Counted from the stretch's first letter, positions 1 to 6,582 are shown. The stretch: 7,958 nt of DNA from Alphaproteobacteria bacterium (GCA_029881615.1 JAOUMF010000071.1:1-7958), one strand, 5' to 3'. Made by a program: numbers and translations. Notes: generated from the letters alone by a model not told the origin.

Positions 1-185
1 TTCAACAGATAAAATATCTTGTTGTTGAACACGTCGGCGAGTTCCTGGACACTGCCAGCCTCGTAGTAAGCGTAGTAGCCGAAGCCAACGCCCATGGCGA
101 GCAACGTGAAGGCTACCGGGAACCCCAGCAGAACCATCACGATGAAAAGCGACAACATTAAGAGAGCGACTTCGGGGTTCGTCAT
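1..185 (-). CDS. dctM: TRAP transporter large permease, DctM-like (3' end cut by window edge)
   Basis: This is the N-terminal 61 residues of the large membrane subunit of a TRAP transporter, the subunit that carries solute with Na+ across the inner membrane. The protein begins MTNPEVALLMLSLF and runs into a hydrophobic helix with the sequence GFPVAF near residues 21-26, which is typical of the DctM N-terminus (xGxPVAF). A Gly- and Tyr-rich segment follows. The gene lies 44 bases after dctQ on the same strand, in the usual Q-then-M order. ATG at 185 is chosen because it gives the standard DctM start. Its ribosome site is modest: GGAG about 11 bases upstream and AGG directly adjacent. The rest of the protein, normally over 400 residues, lies left of position 1. 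Family assignment is firm from the N-terminus and context; the substrate cannot be read from this subunit. Confidence 0.9.
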   Translation of the reverse strand, partial: MTNPEVALLMLSLFIVMVLLGFPVAFTLLAMGVGFGYYAYYEAGSVQELADVFNNKIFYLL

Positions 186-229
186 CCTGCGGCGGGCTCC
201 GTACTACCAGATAAGTGCAAAAATATGAG

Positions 230-805
230 TTACTTTATTTCAAGCCCAGCTGCCTGGCCTTTTAAGATATTTTCCGTTTCCTGGGCGTCTTCCAACCGTG
301 GCAGCCACTTGTTTGTCCGTATAGCCAGATAGCATCGCATGCATTCCGCGACGCCCTGAATGATCATCAACCCACCCGCCAGGGGAATCAGGGTTTTGAA
401 GAAATAAACCTGAATACGGGCCGGGCTATTCCAGCTGACTTCCTTGTAACGCCATGAATCGGAAGCGATTTCCCAGCCATACCAGAAAAGAGCGAACATA
501 CCCGGGAAAAAGAAGACGATGTATAACATCAGATCGATACGGCCCTGCCAACGTGGCTGCAGCAAGCGGTAAACCACATCCGCGCGCACGTGGGTATCCT
601 GAGCCAAGGCATAGGGACCAGCCATCAAGAACAACGCGCCATACATCTGCACCATCATGTCGAACGCCCAAACGGTAGGTGCGTTAAGGACATAACGGAC
701 GAAAACCTCATATGCCACGGAAAGGGTCAAAACAAGAATACACCAGCCAAAGGTGCGCCCAATCCAGATATTGAGTTGTTCAATCGCATGAATAACGGAT
801 GTCAA
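230..805 (-). CDS. dctQ: TRAP transporter small permease, DctQ-like (TTG start)
   Basis: Small membrane subunit of the TRAP transporter, which associates with the large permease and helps dock the substrate-loaded binding protein. The 191-residue protein has four hydrophobic segments, at about residues 17-40, 50-69, 90-111 and 132-161. It also shows the DctQ-family features FVRYVLNAPTVWAFD (35-49) and HVRADVVY (72-79). Its length suits the longer, TakQ-like members of the family. The start is TTG at 805, supported by GGGAG eight bases upstream. The first in-frame ATG is at residue 50 and would remove the first membrane segment. The gene lies 107 bases downstream of dctP, with a hairpin in between, and 44 bases upstream of dctM. 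The hydrophilic C-terminal tail after about residue 162 is not informative. Confidence 0.93.
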   Translation of the reverse strand: MTSVIHAIEQLNIWIGRTFGWCILVLTLSVAYEVFVRYVLNAPTVWAFDMMVQMYGALFLMAGPYALAQDTHVRADVVYRLLQPRWQGRIDLMLYIVFFFPGMFALFWYGWEIASDSWRYKEVSWNSPARIQVYFFKTLIPLAGGLMIIQGVAECMRCYLAIRTNKWLPRLEDAQETENILKGQAAGLEIK

Positions 806-813
806 GGCCAGAT

Positions 814-818
814 CTCCC
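814..818 (-). promoter_or_regulatory. Ribosome binding site for dctQ
   Basis: On the minus strand GGGAG ends eight bases before the TTG at 805. It supports the rare start codon, because no ATG occurs in frame before the first membrane helix has passed. Confidence 0.6.
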
Positions 819-840
819 GCCTTAATAATGTTAGATATTA

Positions 841-866
841 GAGGGACAGCCTTTTGGCTGCCCCTC
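841..866 (-). terminator. Stem-loop between dctP and dctQ (attenuator, partial terminator or mRNA-stabilising hairpin)
   Basis: In the minus-strand transcript the arms GAGGGGCAGCC and GGCUGUCCCUC form an 11-bp stem with one G-U wobble, closed by an AAAA loop. The hairpin starts 47 bases after the dctP stop. It is followed by a U/A-rich stretch (UAAUAUCUAACAUUAUU) rather than a clean U-run, so full termination looks unlikely. Strong stem-loops after binding-protein genes are well known in ABC operons, where they keep the binding protein in excess over the permease. The same role is inferred here. Confidence 0.6.
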
Positions 867-873
867 CATAACA

Positions 874-898
874 GGGTAATTTCACGTAATGGTTACCC
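874..898. repeat. Small inverted repeat GGGTAA/TTACCC
   Basis: GGGTAA (874-879) and TTACCC (893-898) are perfect 6-base inverted arms separated by 13 bases, directly after the dctP stop codon and before the stronger hairpin at 841-866. It could be a weak second hairpin in the dctP 3' region. By itself it is no more than suggestive. Confidence 0.3.
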
Positions 899-912
899 AA
901 CGGCAGTTTTTA

Positions 913-2034
913 TCAGCCGAAGTGATGCTTGTATGCCAGGCTGTAATCCGGCTGGTTCAGAAGCAGGTAACCCATCACTTTCTTGGCGTAGGCTTTCTGT
1001 GAATCGATCACCTTGGCGAAGAACGGGTCTTCACTGGAGATCCGATCAACAACAACATCCCAAGCCTTCAACTGATCGGCCATGACGGAGTCCGGCGTGC
1101 GATAAACATTAACGCCGTGCTTTTCCTTAAGCTCGACCAGATCATCGGCATAACGAAGGGTGTTGTTCCAGTAGAAGTTCGAGTTCTCGGCCTCGGAAGC
1201 GTATTCCAGAATGGCCTGCAACTCCTTCGACAGGGAATCGAACTTTTTCTTGTTGAAGGTGATTTCAAAAGCTTCCTGGGACTGATGATAGCTGGCCAGA
1301 TGATAATGCTTCGAAACGTCCTGCATGCCGAAGTCCTTATCCGAGGTCGGATTGTTGAACTCGGCGGCATCGATCAGGCCGCTCTTCATCGCCGGCTGGA
1401 TTTCGCCGCCCGGCAACTGAACCACGGACATGCCCATTTCCAGCAACACGTCGGCCGCCAGACCAACGGTCCGGTACTTCAGGCCCTTCATCTGGCTGGC
1501 GTCCTTGATTTCTTCCTTGAACCAGCCGAGCGGCTGAGCCGGCATCGGGCTGTTGAAGAAGCTAACCAGGTTGAGGCCCAGGCCGCTCATCAATTCGTTG
1601 AACAGTTCCTTGCCGCCGCCGTAGTGAATCCAGCCGAGCAGTTCCTGCGCCGACCAGCCAAAGCACGGGCCGGTTCCAAACAGCGAAGCCGTCTTGGACT
1701 TGGAATACCAGTAAGCCGGTACATAATGGGCGCCATCGAGGACGCCGCGATGTACCGCATCCTGCATCTGGCTGGTCTTGACAACGGAGTCGACCGACAG
1801 CAGGTCGATCTTCAGGCCATTGCCAGCCATCTTGTTGACGCGATCAACATAGCTTTTCGCGTTTTCAAGGAAAATGCCGCCGCCCCAGGCGGCCTGCACC
1901 TTCAGGGTGACCGGGGCCGCCCTGGAAACATTCGGCATTGAAACGGCTGCGGCCGCGGCCGCGCCCGCGCCAGCACCAACTTTAAGAAACTTCCTGCGAG
2001 TAGCCGTTTTGGCCGCTGTGTCCTTGCTTGTCAT
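913..2034 (-). CDS. dctP: TRAP transporter substrate-binding protein, DctP family, Tat signal (TakP-like)
   Basis: Periplasmic binding protein that captures a carboxylate ligand and delivers it to DctQM. The 373-residue product starts with a Tat signal: twin arginines at residues 13-14 in TRRKFLKVG, an Ala-rich hydrophobic stretch, and probable cleavage after the Ala at about 39-40. The mature part contains GWFKEEI (about 170-176), KGLKYRTVGLAAD with Arg188 at the place of the family's conserved carboxylate-binding Arg, and LPGGEIQPAMKSGLIDAAEF (207-226). From memory of the family this layout resembles the 2-oxoacid binder TakP more than the C4-dicarboxylate or sialic acid binders, so a 2-oxo or 2-hydroxy acid ligand is inferred. 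ATG at 2034 is preferred over an in-frame upstream GTG at 2082: it has GGAGGAGG six bases upstream, and the signal peptide then has normal length. First gene of the dctPQM unit. Confidence 0.94.
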   Translation of the reverse strand: MTSKDTAAKTATRRKFLKVGAGAGAAAAAAVSMPNVSRAAPVTLKVQAAWGGGIFLENAKSYVDRVNKMAGNGLKIDLLSVDSVVKTSQMQDAVHRGVLDGAHYVPAYWYSKSKTASLFGTGPCFGWSAQELLGWIHYGGGKELFNELMSGLGLNLVSFFNSPMPAQPLGWFKEEIKDASQMKGLKYRTVGLAADVLLEMGMSVVQLPGGEIQPAMKSGLIDAAEFNNPTSDKDFGMQDVSKHYHLASYHQSQEAFEITFNKKKFDSLSKELQAILEYASEAENSNFYWNNTLRYADDLVELKEKHGVNVYRTPDSVMADQLKAWDVVVDRISSEDPFFAKVIDSQKAYAKKVMGYLLLNQPDYSLAYKHHFG

Positions 2035-2040
2035 TAGATT

Positions 2041-2048
2041 CCTCCTCC
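2041..2048 (-). promoter_or_regulatory. Strong ribosome binding site for dctP
   Basis: The minus strand reads GGAGGAGG, with six bases between it and the ATG at 2034. This near-perfect Shine-Dalgarno decides the start and suits the high protein level needed for a binding protein. It lies inside the longer GTG-initiated frame, which argues against that upstream start. Confidence 0.85.
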
Positions 2049-2281
2049 GGACTTCAAGGTATTGAAATGATGCGAATTTCACGCTCTGCCTCTACTCCAA
2101 GCATCAGAGAACAGGCGCGGTTCACTTTATATATTATCTCTAAAACCTCGGATGGTTACGGGATGACTCCCATTCAGATATCCGTGAGACAGCCTTTGCA
2201 TCCAGCATGGGACACGCCAGCGACCACAAAGTTCAACATTTTCGCCGCTCGTGCAACATAAATTGAGAATTGTATGCGATT

Positions 2282-2299
2282 CAACATGTTAACATATTG
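2282..2299. repeat. 18-bp near-perfect palindrome, candidate operator
   Basis: CAACATGTT and AACATATTG are inverted halves with a single mismatch, centred on GTTAAC. The size and symmetry fit a site for a dimeric helix-turn-helix regulator, such as the GntR or LysR types that often control TRAP operons. The regulator family is a guess from general experience. Confidence 0.4.
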
Positions 2300-2339
2300 T
2301 TTATCATTTGCATACTTACGTAAGCTTTCGGACCACGCT

Positions 2340-3305
2340 TTACGCGACGCGATCCCCGGGTGTTTGACCCGCGAATATAGCATCCAGATTGTCGAGCGCT
2401 CGATATCCCATGGCGTCGCGGGTCTCGCGCGTGGCGCTACCGACATGCGGTAAAAGGAAACTGTTATCCAGTTCGCGGTAACGGGGGTCGATAGCTGGCT
2501 CGTTATTATATACGTCGAGCCCCGCCGAATGAAGCTTGCCCGATTTCAGCGCCTCGATAAGCGCATCGTCATCGACCAGCGCGCCGCGCGCTGTATTAAT
2601 CACGATAGCGCCATCCGGCAGCAATGCGATCTTCTCCGCGTTCAGCAGGCCCGTCGTTTCCGGCGTCGCCGGGCAATTCAGCGACAATACGTCGCAAAGC
2701 GGCAGCATCTCTTCCAGGGTTTCATGAAAAATCGCCCCCTGCTCCAGCGCGGGGTCGATGCGCCGGCGGTTATGATAATGCACCTCCATATCGAATCCGC
2801 GCATACGCCGGGCCACGATCTGGCCAACCCGCCCCATACCGACAATGCCGACCCGTTTTCCCGTAACCTGGACACCGACCATGAAGGCCGGACTCCAGTC
2901 CTTCCAGCCCGCGCGGCGCACCAGGCGCTCACCCTCACTGGCGCGCCGCGCCGCGCCCAGCATGCACAGCACGGCAATTTCAGCGGTCGCATCACTTAGT
3001 ACGTCGGGGGTGTTGGTAACGATGATGCCGCGAGTGGCGGCAGCCTGAAGGTCGACGTGATCGACCCCGACCGAAAAGTTGGCGATCGCCCTAACGCAGT
3101 CGGGCAATCGAGCGATTACCTCGGCGCTAAATCTTTCCGTATGGCAGGGCATGATCGCATCCGCGCCCTCGCTCAACGCTATCAACTCGTCACTGGAATA
3201 CAGCCGGTCATCGGGATTCAGCCTCGGGTCATAATCGCGCCGCAGCCTGTCTTCGACAGCTTCCGGCAGTTTTCGGGTCACCAGAACCACGGGTTTTCCA
3301 CTCAT
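2340..3305 (-). CDS. D-2-hydroxyacid dehydrogenase (glyoxylate/hydroxypyruvate reductase or D-glycerate dehydrogenase type)
   Basis: Cytosolic NAD(P)H-dependent oxidoreductase interconverting 2-oxo acids such as glyoxylate or hydroxypyruvate and the D-2-hydroxy acids. The 321-residue product has the two-domain family architecture. The Rossmann motif is VGIVGMGRVG, with Gly156, Gly158 and Gly161. The catalytic set is Arg240 (NTARGALV), Glu269 (NNEPAID) and His287 (LPHVGSAT). The Asn-Arg-Arg-Arg after the second beta strand (179-182) is the basic pattern usually linked to NADPH preference. ATG at 3305 gives the usual family length, with GAGG 11 bases and AGAAG four bases upstream. An in-frame extension to 3365 would add 20 unconserved residues. 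The gene lies 305 bases upstream of dctP on the same strand and divergent from the S41 protease. The exact substrate is not resolved by sequence, so no symbol is given. Confidence 0.92.
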   Translation of the reverse strand: MSGKPVVLVTRKLPEAVEDRLRRDYDPRLNPDDRLYSSDELIALSEGADAIMPCHTERFSAEVIARLPDCVRAIANFSVGVDHVDLQAAATRGIIVTNTPDVLSDATAEIAVLCMLGAARRASEGERLVRRAGWKDWSPAFMVGVQVTGKRVGIVGMGRVGQIVARRMRGFDMEVHYHNRRRIDPALEQGAIFHETLEEMLPLCDVLSLNCPATPETTGLLNAEKIALLPDGAIVINTARGALVDDDALIEALKSGKLHSAGLDVYNNEPAIDPRYRELDNSFLLPHVGSATRETRDAMGYRALDNLDAIFAGQTPGDRVA

Positions 3306-3360
3306 TGATCTTCTTTCCTCAACTGTTGTCCAGCCAGCACGACCTGATTGGCGGCCTTGT

Positions 3361-3388
3361 AACATATTCCTTTACCTTTTGGAGTCAT
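3361..3388 (-). promoter_or_regulatory. Possible promoter for the hydroxyacid dehydrogenase
   Basis: On the minus strand ATGACT (3383-3388) and TATGTT (3361-3366) are separated by 16 bases and match the sigma-70 -35 and -10 consensus at about four of six positions each. Transcription would start near 3354, some 50 bases before the ATG at 3305. It lies in the 182-base divergent gap between the dehydrogenase and the S41 protease. I found no comparably good pair facing the protease. Weak evidence. Confidence 0.25.
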
Positions 3389-3487
3389 GATGCGCGTGAC
3401 CGCTTGGCCAAATAACGCCTCATGCCACAAGACGGAATTTTTCAAGTCGGCGTGAGACGGCAAATTTATTTTTTGGAGAGTTTAGGA

Positions 3488-4768
3488 ATGCGTGGATTAC
3501 ATGCCGGTTTCCTGACAAGCCTGATCCTTATACTCGGCGCCTGCACGACACCGACCTATCCAGGACCGGAAGCCCGCGCCGCAGCGGAGCAATTGGCCGC
3601 AAACATTAATTCCCGTAGCGCTTACTATAGCGTAAGCCCGGCCCGGATCGAGCCCGATGTCAAACTGTTTGCGCGCATATTCGAACGGGTTCAATCCGAC
3701 TATGTGCGCCCCGTGGATCAAGATATTCTGCTTACGGCCGCGGCCACCGCAATTGAGGGTGCCGATCCCGAACAGAAGGAAACCGGCGACAACCGCTTGA
3801 TGGAACGCGCCATCAAGGGAATGCTTGAATCCCTGGACCCATACAGCACCTATCTACCGGAAGACGAATATACCGCGATGAAGGAATCGATGCGCGGCAA
3901 ATTCGGCGGACTGGGCATTCAGATTACCGCTCCCGAGAAGGGCGGCGGCGTGCTCGTGCTTAAGCCGCTGGAAGGATCGCCCGCGGAACGGGCCGGCCTG
4001 AAGCCTGGCGACCTTATAACCCATGTCGACGGCCAGAGTATTATGGAGCAATCGCTGCGCGAGGTTGTAGGCAAGCTGCGTGGGCCCAAGGACTCTGAGG
4101 TCGTATTGACGATCAAACGACAGTCCGCCAGTTCCTTTGACGTATCGCTGGTCCGCGAGATCATTCGCATGGATGTCGTCAACTGGCGTCTGGAAGGCGA
4201 ATTCGGTTATTTGCGCATATCGAGCTTCAGCGAGAATACCGCTGAAGAAGTCATAGAGGCCGTCCAGGGTATCCGTCAGCGTCTGGGCGGGCGGATGGCA
4301 GGGCTGATCATTGATCTGCGCAACAATCCAGGCGGATTACTGGTCGAGTCCGTCGCCGTTTCCGATGCCTTTATTGAATACGGCGACATCGTTTCCACCA
4401 TGGGGCGCAAGAGCAGGCAGCGTTACCGCGCCACCGCCGGCGACATTGCCGCAGGGCTGCCGATCGCCGTACTGATCAACAACGGGTCTGCCTCTGCCTC
4501 TGAAATCCTGGCCGGAGCCCTGAAAGATCATGATCGGGCGATTCTTATCGGCGGTCGCAGTTACGGCAAAGGGACCGTGCAAACGGTTATTCCCATGGGC
4601 CAAGGTACGGCAATGAAACTGACAACAGCGCGCTATTTCCGGCCGCTGGGCGAATCCGTGGATGGCGGCATCCAGCCCGATGTCGATGTCGAGGACGATA
4701 TCAAGACCGACCGGGATGAAGGCCTCGATCGGGCCATTGCGGAACTCAGCCGCATGGCGAGCCTTTAA
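3488..4768 (+). CDS. S41 family carboxyl-terminal processing protease, probable lipoprotein
   Basis: Serine protease of the Tsp/Ctp family, acting in the cell envelope on proteins with exposed C-termini, such as peptidoglycan hydrolases. The 426-residue product starts with a short hydrophobic signal ending in the lipobox LGAC, with Cys19 as the probable lipidated residue. A helical region precedes a PDZ domain at about 140-210 (GGLGIQI, SPAERAGLKPGDLI). The S41 core follows, with DLRNNPGG (277-284), SASASEI with catalytic Ser336, and YGKGTVQ with Lys361 and Gln365. The Ser-Lys spacing of 25 and Lys-Gln spacing of 4 equal those of E. coli Tsp (Ser430, Lys455, Gln459). ATG at 3488 is preferred to the in-frame ATG at 3422: it has GGAGAG upstream and starts directly at the signal peptide, whereas the longer form would bury the signal behind 22 residues. 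It is a lone gene, divergent from the dehydrogenase and convergent with the kinase. Confidence 0.93.
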   Translation: MRGLHAGFLTSLILILGACTTPTYPGPEARAAAEQLAANINSRSAYYSVSPARIEPDVKLFARIFERVQSDYVRPVDQDILLTAAATAIEGADPEQKETGDNRLMERAIKGMLESLDPYSTYLPEDEYTAMKESMRGKFGGLGIQITAPEKGGGVLVLKPLEGSPAERAGLKPGDLITHVDGQSIMEQSLREVVGKLRGPKDSEVVLTIKRQSASSFDVSLVREIIRMDVVNWRLEGEFGYLRISSFSENTAEEVIEAVQGIRQRLGGRMAGLIIDLRNNPGGLLVESVAVSDAFIEYGDIVSTMGRKSRQRYRATAGDIAAGLPIAVLINNGSASASEILAGALKDHDRAILIGGRSYGKGTVQTVIPMGQGTAMKLTTARYFRPLGESVDGGIQPDVDVEDDIKTDRDEGLDRAIAELSRMASL

Positions 4769-4796
4769 AGTTCAAAGGTTCCGCCGGTTCCCCCCA

Positions 4797-5720
4797 TCAG
4801 GCCAGCCGCCTGCCTTCGGGTAAATCCGGGAGGCTTGCTTCAATGGCCTGATGATCGGGCAGACTGCTTTGGGCGCCCTCAATCCGGCAGGCAAGGCCAG
4901 CCCCGGCGGAAGCGCGGCAGAGAGAGTCGTAAAGTCCAAATCCGTTATCCAGCGCCGCCGCCAACCCGCCGCAAAATGCATCGCCCGCCGCGGTGGTATC
5001 AATCGGCGCAATCGGCAGGGCAGGAATCGAAAATCCGCCTTGAGGTCCGAAGGCCAAAGCGCCAGCCCCCCCTAGCGTAACGATGCAAGTCAGTCCGTAT
5101 CGCTGCGCCAGCAGGCGTGGAACCCGCGTTGGCTGCCCCGCATCCAGCCCTAATTCGCCGGCCAGCATCGCCGCCTCGATCTCATTGGTTACCAGATAAT
5201 CGACCGAACGCAGAACGGTCTCGGGAACCATGCCCGCCGGGGCCAGATTTAGCAGAACCCGGGAACCTGCAGCCTTGGCGCGTTCAATGATCGCCCAGTT
5301 TTCCCCAACCGGCACTTCCATCTGCAACGCCACTAGTGTTTCCGGCCCAAACGCGGCATCGGGCACCTGGGAGGATCTTGCATCCAGGTTGGCGCCACTG
5401 GCCACGACAATTGCATTTTCACCGCCAGAATCCACCCAGATCGTCGCGCAACCGGTTGGGCGATCCGAAATATCCACCCCGTCCAGCCCAACGCCTGCTT
5501 CACGCAACATGACTAGCGATTGCTCGGCGAAGCCGTCCCTTCCGACCTGCCCGAAAAGCATTGTATCGGCCCCGGCGCGGGCCGCTGCCACGGCGGTATT
5601 GGCACCCTTGCCGCCCGGGTAAAGATTATAGACGCTGGACAGAACTGTCTCGCCAGCCCGTGGCAGTGCATCGACCTGAATAACGATGTCGATATTGATG
5701 GAGCCGAAAACAACAATCAC
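4797..5720 (-). CDS. rbsK: Ribokinase-type PfkB carbohydrate kinase (GTG start)
   Basis: Cytosolic sugar kinase, expected to phosphorylate D-ribose to ribose 5-phosphate with ATP and so feed the pentose phosphate pathway. At 307 residues it is close to E. coli RbsK (309). Visible motifs are GSINID (6-11) and GGKGAN (36-41) of the sugar site, Asn159 in NLAPAG, TNEIEA (178-183) with the NxxE pattern, TLGGAG (215-220), and DTTAAGDAF (241-249) with catalytic Asp247 and the monovalent-cation Asp241. The GTG at 5720 is the only start that keeps the complete first beta strand; AGGAG lies ten bases upstream. The start is 31 bases after the usp stop, so the two are probably co-transcribed. No ribose transporter or other pentose gene is nearby, so another sugar or nucleoside substrate of the PfkB family remains possible. 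Confidence 0.88.
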   Translation of the reverse strand: MIVVFGSINIDIVIQVDALPRAGETVLSSVYNLYPGGKGANTAVAAARAGADTMLFGQVGRDGFAEQSLVMLREAGVGLDGVDISDRPTGCATIWVDSGGENAIVVASGANLDARSSQVPDAAFGPETLVALQMEVPVGENWAIIERAKAAGSRVLLNLAPAGMVPETVLRSVDYLVTNEIEAAMLAGELGLDAGQPTRVPRLLAQRYGLTCIVTLGGAGALAFGPQGGFSIPALPIAPIDTTAAGDAFCGGLAAALDNGFGLYDSLCRASAGAGLACRIEGAQSSLPDHQAIEASLPDLPEGRRLA

Positions 5721-5751
5721 GGTCCCTCGGCTCCTTTCCCTGTCGATGGCA

Positions 5752-6576
5752 TTAATGCGATAGTAACACCGGCACCGTCATGTGGCCGAGGATATGCCGC
5801 GTCGCGCCGCCCAGAACCAGTTCGCGCATGCGCGAATGGCCATAAGCCCCCATCACGATAAGATCGGCGCCGCTATCCGCGACCTGATTCAACAATACAT
5901 CGCCCACATCGATATCCAGACCGGCGGTCTTGGCGGCGGTAACGTTCAGACCATGACGCGCCAGGTGTTCGGCAATATCGGCTCCCGGGATATCGCCAAT
6001 GGAATGCGGTTCCACAGCGAAAATCTCAATCTTGTCGGCCGCTTCCAGCAACGGCATCGCATCGGACAAGGCGCGCGCCGACTCGCGGCTGGCGTTCCAC
6101 GCAATCAAGACCTTGCGGCCAATTTGCGCTGGCGCCCCGATATAGGGAACAACCAGAACCGGCCTGCCACTGGCCATAATCAGATCATCGACCAGATCCT
6201 CGCCTCCGGTCTGCCCATCGGGGCTATTTTGGGATATGACAGTCAAGTCGGCATAACGGCTGCGCAGCGACAGTGCCTCCAGCGCCCGCCCGCTGGCCAC
6301 GGACCATCCACTTCTACCAGCCAGCCCGGCCGCGTTAACGCCATCCTCAAATGTCTTGCGTTCTTTATCCAAGGCTTCCTGGCGTCGTTGCTTGAGAATT
6401 TCCACAGCCGAGGGAGGAATTTCGATGGCCGCGAAACCAGGAATTTCAGGCGGGTGGTCGATCGCCATTCCCGTCAAATGTGCGTCATGTCGCACCGCCA
6501 GCGAACAGGCAGCGGCGACTGTGCCGGCCGCCTGGGCGGACTCATCCACATAAACCAGAATATCCTTTAATGGCAT
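5752..6576 (-). CDS. Universal stress protein, tandem UspA domains
   Basis: Cytosolic stress-survival protein made of two UspA folds. The 274-residue product has domain 1 at about 1-147 (starting PLKDILVYVDES) and domain 2 at about 154-274 (starting RKVLIAWNASRES). Domain 2 carries GAYGHSRMRELVLGG (243-257), which fits the G-2x-G-9x-G nucleotide-binding loop, and ends in the usual TVPVLLSH strand. Domain 1 has no such loop, a common asymmetry in tandem Usp proteins. ATG at 6576 has AGAGGGG six bases upstream and starts at the first beta strand; an in-frame extension to 6633 would add 19 unconserved residues. The upstream gap holds an FNR/FixK-like box, which agrees with the known oxygen-limitation control of many such genes. 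It probably forms an operon with the downstream kinase. Confidence 0.93.
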   Translation of the reverse strand: MPLKDILVYVDESAQAAGTVAAACSLAVRHDAHLTGMAIDHPPEIPGFAAIEIPPSAVEILKQRRQEALDKERKTFEDGVNAAGLAGRSGWSVASGRALEALSLRSRYADLTVISQNSPDGQTGGEDLVDDLIMASGRPVLVVPYIGAPAQIGRKVLIAWNASRESARALSDAMPLLEAADKIEIFAVEPHSIGDIPGADIAEHLARHGLNVTAAKTAGLDIDVGDVLLNQVADSGADLIVMGAYGHSRMRELVLGGATRHILGHMTVPVLLSH

Positions 6577-6582
6577 CTTCAA

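Larger units (their letters stand above)
2035..2339 (-). promoter_or_regulatory. Gene-free leader of the dctPQM unit, with AT-rich palindromic core
   Basis: This 305-base stretch between the dehydrogenase stop and dctP has no convincing gene. Positions 2250-2325 are clearly richer in A+T than the flanking genes and hold several symmetric elements: a near-palindrome CAACATGTTAACATATTG (2282-2299, one mismatched pair), GTATGC/GCATAC inverted arms (2272-2277 and 2310-2315), and a perfect CTTACGTAAG (2315-2324). CAACAT occurs at 2234, 2254 and 2282. A second AT-rich patch, TATATATTATCTCTAAAA on the plus strand, lies near 2127-2144 and could contain a -10 element for dctP. No good -35/-10 pair stands out. 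The region most likely carries the promoter and a regulator-binding site for the TRAP operon; the regulator gene is not in the window. Confidence 0.5.

Noticed and set aside
1117..1941. A 274-codon open frame on the plus strand, antisense to dctP
   Set aside because: It lies wholly inside the well-supported dctP gene, has no recognisable motif and no ribosome site that I could see; it is a by-product of codon use on the opposite strand.
2035..2082. N-terminal extension of dctP to a GTG at 2082
   Set aside because: It would translate through the strong GGAGGAGG site and add 16 residues in front of a normal Tat signal.
2174..2446. A 90-codon minus-strand frame covering the gap before dctP
   Set aside because: It starts inside the 3' end of the dehydrogenase in another frame, has no convincing ribosome site, and its AT-rich part coincides with the palindromic region that looks regulatory. 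A shorter internal ATG version also lacks support.
3422..3487. N-terminal extension of the S41 protease to an ATG at 3422
   Set aside because: No ribosome site is present there, and the lipoprotein signal would no longer be at the N-terminus.
3460..3487. A promoter just upstream of the S41 protease (TTCAAG / ATTTAT)
   Set aside because: Both hexamers match only about three of six positions, and transcription would start inside the ribosome site.
4769..4796. Bidirectional terminator between the convergent protease and kinase genes
   Set aside because: The 28-base gap has only a GGTTCC direct repeat and a C-run, with no stem followed by a T-run on either strand.
5782..6570. A 262-codon open frame on the plus strand, antisense to usp
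   Set aside because: It mirrors the usp gene, and its translation shows no domain pattern, whereas the opposite strand gives a clear tandem UspA protein.
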